The position numbers and the translations under genes were made by a program. From Myxocyprinus asiaticus (Eukaryota; Chordata; Actinopteri; Cypriniformes; Catostomidae): 64,000 nucleotides of DNA. Shown piece after piece: positions 41,583 to 53,500 of this stretch. The stretch is taken from contig NC_059348.1 of assembly GCF_019703515.2 (NCBI RefSeq), positions 23,670,156 to 23,734,155 of the forward strand, given 5' to 3'. Every line of letters starts with the position of its first letter. Position 1 is the stretch's first letter. Below the pieces are notes generated by a model, which searched no databases, was not told the origin of the DNA, and worked only from the letters and a program-made list of their open reading frames with translations.

Positions 41583-44500
41583 TTTCTTTATTTTATTTTT
41601 TAATGTTTTTATCTTTTTGATGAATTTATTGATTTTTTTTATTATAACTTGTACTTGCCATGATATAGCCCTTGATGCTGATATGGCAATAAATACCAAA
41701 AACAACAACAACCACAGATTACACTGAAAAACTCAATTGTACCGGCTTGTTTTGCTAATGCGCATGTGCATTCTCGAGATGATTGACAGGCGATGTCTGT
41801 ATCTAAAAGGTGATTGGCTCTTTTACCTGTAAGGAGGGACTTCCTTTCTACACCCATTGACCATTGGGAGCGAGCTCCTTGGTTGGGCATTCCAATCTCT
41901 CCCATTCATTGTTATAGAAGTGGCCCACCTCTGCTAAATAGTCCCTGGAATACCTTAGCAGTGCCTTTGCAAACACCCAAAGCACCCTAGTAATCACACC
42001 TAACACACTAGCAACCACATATTAATGCCCAGCATCTACATAGAACACCCTAGCAACTGCATAGCAATGCAATAAAAAACCCTCATAATCAACGCCCTTG
42101 CATCCACCCTGAACACCCTAGCAACCTCATTGTAATGGGATAAAAACACTCAGAACACACTAGCAACCAAATATAAATGCCCCACCATCCACCCAGAACA
42201 CCCTAGCAATCACATACTGTAGCAATGTGAAATATGCCACTCAGACCCTAGCAACCGCATAGCAATGCAATTAAAAACCACTCAGAACACAATAGCAACC
42301 ACAAAGCAGTGCCTTTGCAACCACCCAAAACACCCTAGCTACTTCATAGCAACACCCTGGCAACTACCCACTACATAGCATTGTGATGGCAACTCTTGCA
42401 CAGGCAAGCACCACTAACATTTTCTTCAGAAAATTAAAAAATCTAATTTAAGTGTGTTATTGTGATGAGAGAGAAGGGTGTCTTTCAGTGTTGGAGAAAG
42501 TAAGGGCTTGTGTCAGAGGACACAGCTGCTAACTTGAAAGGAAGTATCGTGCTGTGTGACAGTGTGACATTGGGGATGGAGCTCTGAGACCACAAGAGAA
42601 CGAGCGAGAGAGAGAGAGAGAGAAGACAGCAGGTTATGGGAATCATAGGCCTGCACTAATTCCATTAGCCATGCACAAATTGATGCACAGGGAAGAGACG
42701 TGTGGGAATGACTGCATTAATCCTACCTTGCCAACATTGGCCTGGGTCAGGAAATTAAAGCTCAAGAGCTGTTTGGCACATTACACAGCCTTTAATTAAT
42801 ATCTCAAGCAGCATTAGCATCTACCTGGAGGAGACAGACAGGGATATGCTTGCTTTTTGGCAGAAAGTGTGTGTGACGGCTAGTCAGCGCAGCCAGTGAG
42901 TGCCTAGAATCATGTCTGGATGGAGAGGATGTATTGTGCTGCATTCTCTCTCCTCTCTCCCTCCCCCCACTGGCGCCTCCCTCCTGCTGCTACTAAGGCC
43001 GGCCTCCGCTACTCTGGTATCCTAGATACACTCCACAGCACTGCCATCTGATTGGCTAAAAAGGATAAGAGGAAAAAAAAACAGGAGGAAAAACAGAAGT
43101 CAATTCAGGCAGATGGATGGATGGTTTTTGCCAGTGCCTCTAAGAACAGATGCAGCAACCATTTGTGGTCCTCAGGTTTTTGTTTTTCCTTTTCATATGT
43201 GAGGGTAAAAAGAGAAAGGCTTTCATGTGCGTTAATCAGATCCAAGGTAATTAACACGGCCGTGTATTTAAGCAGACGAGGAGGAGAACGAGTGAGAGGC
43301 AGCAAAAGGGAGGACAGAACGAGAAGAAAGCGAGAGCATCACTGAAGACAAGGAGGAAGGATCAGAGCAAGAGAGAAAAAAACATAAAAGGAGAAGAATA
43401 GATGGAGGCAGAGAGACACGTCCACCCCTGCTCCTGACATCAGCAGTGTACGTGGAGAGAATCAAGGCGAGCGACGGAAGAGGAGGAGGAGAGCACACGT
43501 GTGAGAGAAAGAGAGAAAGAGTGAGAAGTGAAGGGAAAAGGAAGTGAGCAGGTAATTGTGGACGTGGAGGTTTCCCCCTCCGGACGCACTTCTCAGAGAA
43601 TACCAGGCAGATCTGGAAGTGAAACCGTGTGCTGTCGAGTGTTTGTACGCAGACCTCTAGTCGAGGAGGGTTTTGGCGCCATGGCTCGCGGAGGCCAGCG
43701 AACGGAGTCTCGGCAGGGCCTGACTCACTTCCTGTTGCGCTGTAACCTCAGCTCAGAGGCCCAGAAGGTGGTGGTGTTCGTCATCATGATGCTGCTGGTC
43801 ATCATCAACGTAGTGCTGATGTTCCTGCTGGCTTTCCAGTAGGGCGCAGCCGCAGTGAAGAGGACAAGGGTAGGGGAGGGGTGGAGAGGAACACGAGGAG
43901 GAGTTGGAGAGAAAGTTGGTCCCTCTTACTCGTGGATGGGTTTTCAGAGTGCAGACATCACAGTGCAGGTAACAGGAATGGGTGTGACTGTAGATGTGTT
44001 GTTGTGTGTGAGGTTGGCAGCGTTCAAGCAGAAGTAATATGCTGAGACGGCACAGTTTTAATTATTTACCTGCCTGTCAAAGGGTGGTAATGCTGTAAAT
44101 GACTATCGAGTGGTTTGTGGGGGAGGTTGGGGTCAGGCTTTTATTTCAAGTTATCTGAGGGCATATTAAGACATTGTGTCTGGTTCTGTGAGTTAAAACG
44201 TGTTGTTTTGATGTTTCTGTGTGGAAACCTTTGAATGGTAATGCTTGTTTTTTTGTATAAATCTCAGCATGGGTTTGATGTTGGTGCACCTGTCAACAGA
44301 TTTATTCTGAGTAGCGAGAACATTACATGTTTTGATGGCTTGTATTGTCTGGATTTGTTTTATAGCAGACTCTGCAGGAATACATGTGCACTTGCCCAGA
44401 TGGATTTTCAGAATCATATGTCATTCCATGTCATCCCAGCCATTAAAGCTGTGCTTTATAGCAGGACTCTGCAGATTACATTGGTGAGGTGGACACGACT

Positions 44501-47500
44501 ATGAGGGGTTTCCAGCAAGGATGTAACCACATTCTCGGGATTGAGGAGACCAAATGCAGTCATGTTGGTATAAAATGAGGTGTTTCAAGCAAGGATGTAA
44601 CAACATACTCTGGATTGGTGAGACCAAATGTAGTCATGTTAGAAATCATTTAGAAACATATATTGGTTTGCGGTGCTTACAGCCCTGGATTCTAGCTAGG
44701 TAGAGCATTATTATAGTGTTTTGGTGTTAAATACGTCACACATGTGTTGACCATGTACTCACTGAAGTTTAAGTGTCCAGTATAAGAAGGATATGTGGAT
44801 GTCAACCTACGAACTGCATGGCTCATTTGTCAATGGCAGCACTGTGTATTTAATGCAGTGGCAGCTACATTTGTATTCCAGAAGAGCCAGACTAGTTTTA
44901 CAAACACAAAACCCCTTATTCTTTCTCGATTAGCATATTTTCATTAGTTTTGGTTTTATGTTTGTACTATAAATGCTAAGACTATCTTCAGTAGCGTCTT
45001 TTAACAAACCAAGAGGCTGTAACTCACAGGCCGTGAAGAGGAGGCACATGGGAACGTATGTGGGTGTGTCGCTAGGCAACAGGGTTCATAGGCACAGCTG
45101 TGGTGATGAGAATGCAGGGCTCTGGATTCAGGGGGTGTGAAAAATTAGCCTTCTAGTCCATCACTGCATGTAAAAGTGTGGACAGAGAATTGTGTGTTAT
45201 TATTCTGTGTAGACGATGGTTTATTATTGCATCATAGATCATGTTTAGCTGCGCAGTTGAGATGTTTCGATGGAGACTATTAAGCTTGCCAGGATTTCAC
45301 TTAATTTTCTCTATAGCCAAGCTAAACAATGTGGCAGTCCATTACACTGCTTTTTGTTTTCTTTGCCAAATCAGTAGTTGCCAGCAAAAAGCAGAACTTC
45401 AAAATGACTACTCAAGGAAAATCCAGACAAAGAAAAGGCTTAATTTGGCAACGCTTCCTTCAGTGATACAATGCAGTTTGGTTTTGGTTAAGTGGATGGA
45501 AAATAGGGTTGTAAATCATTACATGATAACTGTGCCACTGAAATGCTTATGTCATATCAACCTCTATTATTATACTGTATATTACAATACAATAATACAA
45601 AATTTATTAAATAATATATTGAAGTAACATCCCCTTATTTAAGTGTTGATATAAGAGCAAAAAAAGCAGAACAGAACAAAGTGTATCACTTCTGCAGCTC
45701 CGCTGTGAGTGCAAGTTGGAATGCGCAGCCCACTGTTAATGCAGTGTGGATCAGTTTGTGTTTCGAGCTACACTGTCTGTGCTGCACTATCAGTCGATTG
45801 TGCATGTAAACAGATCTGCTGTCCAGTGGGTCACGCTGCACAGTTGGGTCCCACTTTTGGAGTGTTTGACTTCCCATAGAGCTAAAAACAAAATAAGAAG
45901 GGTTGTGTGACAATGAAGAAAGATTACTGTAAGAAGATGCGATTGACTTGGACATTTCAAAAATAAAAAAGTAAATACAATTATTTATGAACATTAATTT
46001 TTTTTCTCTTGGTCTTGTCATTTATAAGCCTATGTTAAATGATTAGTTCACCCAAAAATGAAAATTCTCTCATTATTCACTAACCCTGATGCCATCCCAG
46101 ATGTGTATATACTTTCTTTCTTCAGCAGAAAACAAATTAAGATTTTTAGAAACATTTTGAGGCTCTGTATGTCCTTATAATGTAAGTAAACGGGTGCCAT
46201 CAGGCTGCTGGTTACTTGATGGTCCAAAAGGCATATTTAGGCAGCATAAAAGTAATCCACACAACGCATCAGTGATGTAAGCGCAATGGCGCGTTCACAC
46301 GAGAAGTCGGAAGCACGCGCTTTGTGTGCAACAGAGGAACGAATGTCAGGCGGAGAGTTAGTTCATTTCAAACAGCAATACAGCACTGGCTGGAAGCAGC
46401 GATGTAAAATTTAAAACATTTTAATTATCAATTTGTTTCTTACACCAACCTATCGATTTGCTTCAGAAGACATTAATTGATTGACTGGAGTCATTGTGTT
46501 CTGCTGAAGAAAGACAGTCATACACATCTGGGGTGGCATCAGGATAAGTGAATAATGAAAGAATTTTCATTTTTGGGTGGACTATTCCTTTAACTCTTCC
46601 TCATGTCAGTGGTTGCACACATGCCTAAGGTTGTGACCCCTGTCATATAGGGGAGACATGGCCATCAAACAAACCATCAAAATCATCACAACCATCAAAA
46701 CAAAATCTATGCCTCTCATTAAATCTAGGGCTAAACTACAGCTGTTACAAGAGTTTTTAGCAGAATTTAAAAAGTAAAAGAGTTACTTTGCACAAAACTG
46801 TTTATTAAACAACAAAAATGGAAAATGCACAAATGGTGTAATGGACAAAAATATTTTTAAAAAATTTGGCCAACAAATGTTGTAATTCATAAATTGTTTA
46901 CATTTATGATATTTAAAAAACGTGACAACCTGATCTGATAAAAATGTGACAACATACCCTGATCTGAAGAAGCTCTGGTCTACCTATTTTTGTACAGTGT
47001 ATTGAGCAGGTGTAATAAATTCAATGTACCAGTTAATATGTCAAATAAAGAAATAAAACTTTCAAATAAAACCTTTAATTACTTATGCTATGTTGCCTAA
47101 TCATACAAATTTCTATGCAGACTTCTGTTAATTTGATCAGTTACAGTAGGGAATGTTTCATCATTCATTTTGCATTCATTTATGGATGTTTTAATAGCTG
47201 ATCAGTGATGGCAGCGTGTGTGCGGAGGCTCTATGGGACCACGTCACCATGGACGATCAGGAGCTGGGCTTCAAGGCTGGGGATGTCATAGAAGTAGTGG
47301 ACGCCACAAACAAGGAGTGGTGGTGGGGCCGAGTGCTGGACAGCGAGGGCTGGTTCCCCGCCAGCTTCGTTCGGGTAAAAGAGAACAGACTTCCCACTCT
47401 TAATAAAAAGAAGATTAGATTACAGTCAGATTACATCATCATTATTACATTATGCTACCTTGAGGGGTCGTTGTTACACCCATGTTCTTTTTGCATGTAC

Positions 47501-50500
47501 CTCAGAAAGAAAGCAACTGCACAATGAATATATGTGAATGTGTGCCATTATAAATAATAAGTAATAAGATACTGATTTGGCATATAATCGACATAGGATT
47601 TACTTCATGTCCTGCTCAGTTTTAAAGTTCAATATGATAAATTTTTATGTACTGCACTAAACTAATATCCCTGCTATTGGTAGTTACGGGTGAACCAGGA
47701 TGAGCCCATGGAGGAGTACTTAGCCCATCTGGATGGGGACTCAGAGGGGGTGGTGCAAGCATGGGCGCTCCCCTAGGACCTGGTCTGCCTTGCAAGGAGC
47801 AGATGAGGGCCAACGTCATCAATGAGATCATGAGCACAGAGAGGGATTACATCAAACACCTGAAGGACATCTGTGAGGTCAGTTCCTCTCTCAATTTACC
47901 AAATGACATCGATTAGTTCTACCTCAGTATGTTGATCATGTTACATCATATTACCGTGTCTATAGAGTCACTCACCACTCTGTTTACAAGCTGAGAGAAT
48001 GACCTGATTCACAGCACATGGGCTACATCAAAATAATGAGCGTTTCTTAGAGATGTTTGTATTAGAACAGATCGACTTGTTACATGGGATATGTAAGGGC
48101 ACTTACACGCTAGAGTTTACACTGCATCTGAATGCTGCAAATCCATTGATTTGCATCTGAATGCTTTGAATTGAATTGATTTCAATGGGGATGGCGTGTC
48201 ACAAAGGTGTATGGAAAAAAAACAGTAGTTTGCTAAGGTGATGCTCTGTCATGCAACCAAAAATGTTGAATATTTCACGTACTGTACTGTACTCATGTAG
48301 ACATCCATTGACCGACGAGAGCTTCAGACAGACAAGTTGTGATCATTCACTTGATTTTTAAACTGACTCTATTCTTATCACACCATCAAAATGCATCTTA
48401 CACATTCCTATCTGTCAAACACTCCTTCAGAGCTTTCTCTAGTATGAAACTCTAGTCTTTTGGTGCTTGTAGCATGCTGGGTTTGACATATTTTTCATGA
48501 CATCCAGGGCTACATAAAACAGTGTCGGAAAAGGACAGACATGTTTACCGAGGAGCAACTGCGTACAATATTTGGCAACATTGATGAGCTCTACCGATTC
48601 CAAAAGAAGTTCCTGAAAGCATTGGAGAAGAAATTTAACAAAGACCATCCTCACCTCAGCGAGATTGGCTCATGCTTCTTAGAGCATGTAAGCTGACTTT
48701 AAAGCATCAGTCACTTCCTGATTCGAAAGTTGCTGAGGATTCTTACTTGGTTAAATTAATTTCCCCCTTTTCCCATCCAGCAAACAAACTTCCAGATCTA
48801 CTCAGAGTATTGCAACAACCACCCCAATGCCTGCGTGCAGCTCTCCAAACTGATGAAGATTAAGAAGTATGTGTTCTTCTTTGAGGCCTGTCGCTTGCTC
48901 CAGAAGATGATTGACATTTCGCTAGATGGATTCCTGCTTACTCCTGTTCAGAAGATCTGCAAGTACCCTCTACAGCTAGCTGAACTGCTGAAGTATACCA
49001 ACCCACAGCACAGGTACTGACTCTTTTTGTTTTTAGGCCCTGTTTACTGTTTACACCTGGTATTAACATCCATCTCGAATGATTCGATCATAAGTGGACT
49101 GGCAAGTCAGATAGCTTTCACACCTAATGGTAACGTGCGTCTCAAATACGTCTTTTCTGGTCAGTTGTGACTGGTTTTACAGGGGAGGGTTTAAACCCTT
49201 GTTTTTAGTGTAATGGTTAATTGACTGATGAGGAGGCTATCTTTTTCTATTGTCTGGGATGGATTTGTGTTTAAAAATGTAATGAGATCACATGCATTTC
49301 TTACTGCCTCTGATCACTAAACGTTTGGACCCTGTTCACACTAGGATGTTTATAGCCGATGTAAACAGGGACTTCAATATCCAGTAGATCTACAACAGCT
49401 TGTCCAGATGCAATGCAGTTAATATCCATGAAGGTCCGTGCTCAATGAGGACCATTCTCTGACAAATGAAATTTCATATGGTTTGCATTTCAGAGATTTT
49501 AAGGATGTGGAGGCTGCCTTAAATGCAATGAAGAATGTGGCCAGATTGATCAATGAGAGAAAGAGGCGTCTGGAGAACATTGACAAAATCGCTCAGTGGC
49601 AGAGCTCCATAGAGGACTGGGAGGTAATGTACAGGCCCCATTATGGGTAGAGTTTACACTGAATACATCCAGATCTGGCTGGTCTTATATCTTTCCCCTC
49701 ATTAGGGTGAAGACATCTTGAGCAGGAGCTCCGACCTGATTTACTCTGGAGACCTGACCAAGATCTCCCAGCCACAAGCCAAAGGCCAGCAGCGAATGTT
49801 CTTCCTCTTTGACCACCAGTTGGTTTTCTGTAAAAAGGTCAGTGTTAGTCAATCCATCACTTTAAACTTAATTTTGGCATATCAGTGTTACTTGGAGAGC
49901 ATTGTTTCTATTATATCTGAGAGCTGGTGTTGTGACCATGTAATTGTGCAGCCAATATTAATATTAATTACTAATCATACAGTATTTTACATCTTATTTA
50001 TACTGAAGGTGTTCATATATGTTGTTTTGCTGTCTGATTGGCACCACAGGATCTGCTTCGGAGGGATATCCTGTACTACAAGGGACGGTTAGACATGGAT
50101 CAGATGCAAGTGGTGGATGTAGAGGATGGGAAGGATAAGGACTTTAACGTGAGTGTGAAGAATGCCTTGAAACTGTGTTCTGCTGGTGGAGAGGAGGTCC
50201 ATCTTCTATGTGCCAAGAAACCCGAGCAGAAGCAGCGCTGGCTGCGAGCCTTTGCAGATGAACGGGAACAGGTTCAGCATGACCTCGAAACAGGTAATTA
50301 TCATTCTACTCTAGTTAGACTCTTGGAATAGCATTATTTCCTCCCATCAATCTTTGAATTGTTTGGATTACTTTCAAAAGTTTTGGTAACACTTTATAAT
50401 AATTCTAATTAAAGACATTAACAAACAATAATTCACAGCTTTTTGGAATATTTGACTCTGTTTGGTCATTAACAATATTTTTGTATAATGACCGTTAAAC

Positions 50501-53500
50501 TTTATAATTGATTGTTGTCCCAGGCAACAATTTTCTACTGTACATAAAGTAGCTGTGCTAGTTTCTTAGCAGAAGCTTAATGCTAGTCTGCATGCTAAAA
50601 AAAATAATTTCTACTCAATATTTAATGTCAGTTTATTTGGTAGGGAGCCATGTAATAAATGGGGTAAGTCAGCCAGTAATTATTCCATAATAAGCTTTTT
50701 CAGGGTGATACAAGATCCTAATCTCTCTGTCTGGGTTTATTTTGTGATACTGACTGACTGACTGTCCATCATCCTTTACCTATTACTTGATATAATGGAT
50801 AAAAGATTAGCTAATGTATATTCCAACAGTTTGAAATATCATGAAACTTTGATTCATATATATAGATATACTGTATATATATTCATAATTAGTAATGGAT
50901 TTCTGTTAGTGTATGGAAGTTATTATAAAGTGTCAACCATTTTTTAACATTCATTAAGAATGATAGGTGCTTATAAATGTTGGTTTCTTCTTCAAACCAG
51001 GTTTTATGATCACAGAGGTCCAAAAGAAGCAGGCCATGTTGAATGCATCTAAAAGTCACCCAACAGGGAAGCCCAAAGGTGACTTTCAGCTGAGTTTGAC
51101 ACATTTGTATTTCTCATAATCACTGAAATTCTATACTATTATATGTTTAGGGAAAAAACAGACACACTTTGTAGATAATAGTAGTGTTGGGTTCGAGTCC
51201 GAGTCGAGTCCGAGTCCAAAAGGGGCCGAGTCGGACTCAAGACTGAGTCCATAACAGGCTGAGTCCGAGTCAAGTCCGAATTAATCTGTTCAAGAATCTG
51301 AATTAAAATTGTATCTGTAAAGTCAACATCAATATTTTAAGCTTATTTTAACCTTCACAACTAAGAAAAACTATTTGTCAATATAAATGCAAAAAACAAA
51401 TGATTAGTATCCAGCTGAACAAATTTCAAAGTGGTTTCAGAATGAAAGCATATGCTTTAGGTATATGAAGACAAAACTGTCCTTCAAACACTTCTTATTG
51501 CGTTCTGTTGACTTTTTCAATTATTTGTTGATTTTTCCCCTCCACTCAAACATAGACTAAAGAAAGTGAAAGCTGCGTTAGTCTATACAACCAGAGTTAT
51601 TATTTCAAATTTTAATTTAGTTTTTATTTCTACATAATTTTCAATTTGTCCATTCAAATTAGTTTAGTTTTATTTAAAATTATGGGTGAAATACATTTAA
51701 TGTAATTAATTACATACATTTAATGTGTTTAATACATTTAATAAATGGTAATATTAAAACATTTAATAATGCCCATAAAATTAAATACAACAACATCAAT
51801 TAAAAACAGAAAAGATCAGATACCATTCATTGATTTATATACCTTACAAACTTCTTTGTGTTAAATATTTTAAAAAGTGTGTTTATTATATATTTATTTC
51901 AAATGCAACTTGGTTTGATTTTATGCTATATAATGCAAAGACATTCATACATTTTTTAAAGTGTGGCTTAAGTGTCCAAATACTTTTTGGGGGCACTGTA
52001 TGGTTCTAGTAAGTGTATTTTGATAAGCATTTTTCAGTTGGTCAGTATTGAGCCCGAGTCACGAGTCCAATTTTATTGGACTTGGACTTGTCAAGGACTC
52101 GGATGCATTTTTACTCGGACTTGACTAGGACTTGACTCGGACTCGAGCCTTTCAAACATGGGATTTTTTTTTGAGTCCGGCCAAGTCCATGGCATTTGTG
52201 ATACAATGAAAAACAAACAAGCAAAAAAATTACGTAACATAGGGTGACCATATGTCTTTTGCCCAGACGTCCTCTTTTTCAGACTTGAAAAAAGTGTGCA
52301 GCCGGGATTTCAAAACTGCCTCTAAATGTCCGGGATTTGGCTTTGTCTTCATATTGACGTGCTCTCTACAGTTAGTATTATCATACATTGTGTATTTGAT
52401 ACTGCACACCAGTTTTCACATGTATATGTCCTTACATGTGATTATTCTGGAGCAGCAGTGCGCACTCTTTCAAAGTACTTTTTTAACTCTCTCGCCCGCG
52501 CTGTATGTGTGTGCGGGAAAGAGATCGCCACACTGTGCTCTACCACTCTCGTCCAGAAACATCAATATCGTAAGTACACTTTTAAAAGTACATTACCCAA
52601 CTCTGCAAATGATTAAATAGAACATGTTTTATCAGACTCACGCTTACTACACAAAGTCATTTCTAACTGAAAACGTTGACTATATTGAGACAAAATCATA
52701 TTTAATACATATCAGGGACATTTAAACTAATATGATGTATGAAATAGACCATGATGGAAATTGTACAACTCAGTCTGTTACATATTTGTAGCGCAACCTC
52801 TGTGTGTTTCCTGTAAAGCTGGCACTTGTGTTTCAATGGCAAAAAAGTCAGAAAATACAATAAAGAACACAAGTGAGGGGAGAAGTCTATATTCACCTAT
52901 TATACAAACTAAATACTGTATAATGTGAAAAGAAACGTCAGAACGTTAAGAACGTTGATCTTAACTTTAGGGAAGTAGGCTACACCTGGACACACAGCAG
53001 GAGGACTGAAATGTGTGACGTGTAGTACTGTAGTATATACAATATATTGTTCAGAATGAACACAAATTATTTGGATAGTTTCAGGTTGTCAAACACTGTG
53101 CAACATGTCCACAGATAATGTGATGGATTGTACCTGTGGTTACTTTGCAAGGACACCTGTGTGAACTTTCATACAACCCCAATTCCAAAAAGTTGGGTCA
53201 GTAAGGAAAATGCTAACTAAAAAAAAAAGAGGAGTGATTTTTACATTTGAAAGCTCTACAACACATTATTTGATGTTTTACCTTGTGAAATGTTTTTCGA
53301 AAATATACACATTTCAAATCAGATGACTGCAACACGCTCCAAAAAAGTTGAGACAGTCAAGTGTTTACTACTGTGTAACATCACCATTTCTTCTAATAAC
53401 ACTTATTAATTGTTTGGGCACTGAAGACACAAGTTTGTTAAGTTTAGCAAGCAGAATTTCCCCCATTGATATGTTATGCAGATCTTTAGCTGTGCAATTG

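Larger units (their letters stand above)
40858..42420. repeat. Degenerate minisatellite split by an insertion
   Basis: Variants of CACCCAGAACACCCTAGCAA and CCACATAGCAATGCC recur at 40858-40970 and again at 41945-42420. The two blocks are separated by about 970 bp of unrelated sequence (family shared with 19475-19800) that carries a LINE fragment. This suggests insertion into a pre-existing array. Confidence 0.7.
39432..42900 (+). other. arhgef4 intron with minisatellite and LINE fragment
   Basis: Holds the degenerate minisatellite blocks at 40858-40970 and 41945-42420, the LINE fragment at about 41090-41715 and the (AG)n tract at 42605-42622. No exon seen. Confidence 0.55.

Noticed and set aside
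43528..43680. N-terminal extension of the 53-residue membrane protein to 104 residues
   Set aside because: The extension has unlikely composition and poor start context, while the ATG at 43681 has an ideal context and starts right before the conserved-looking part.
45241..45627. 128-codon open frame in the arhgef4 intron
   Set aside because: AT-rich, no recognisable domain, no splice or promoter support.
52252..52620. 122-codon open frame in an arhgef4 intron
   Set aside because: Begins at a MITE-like end and has no conserved motif.
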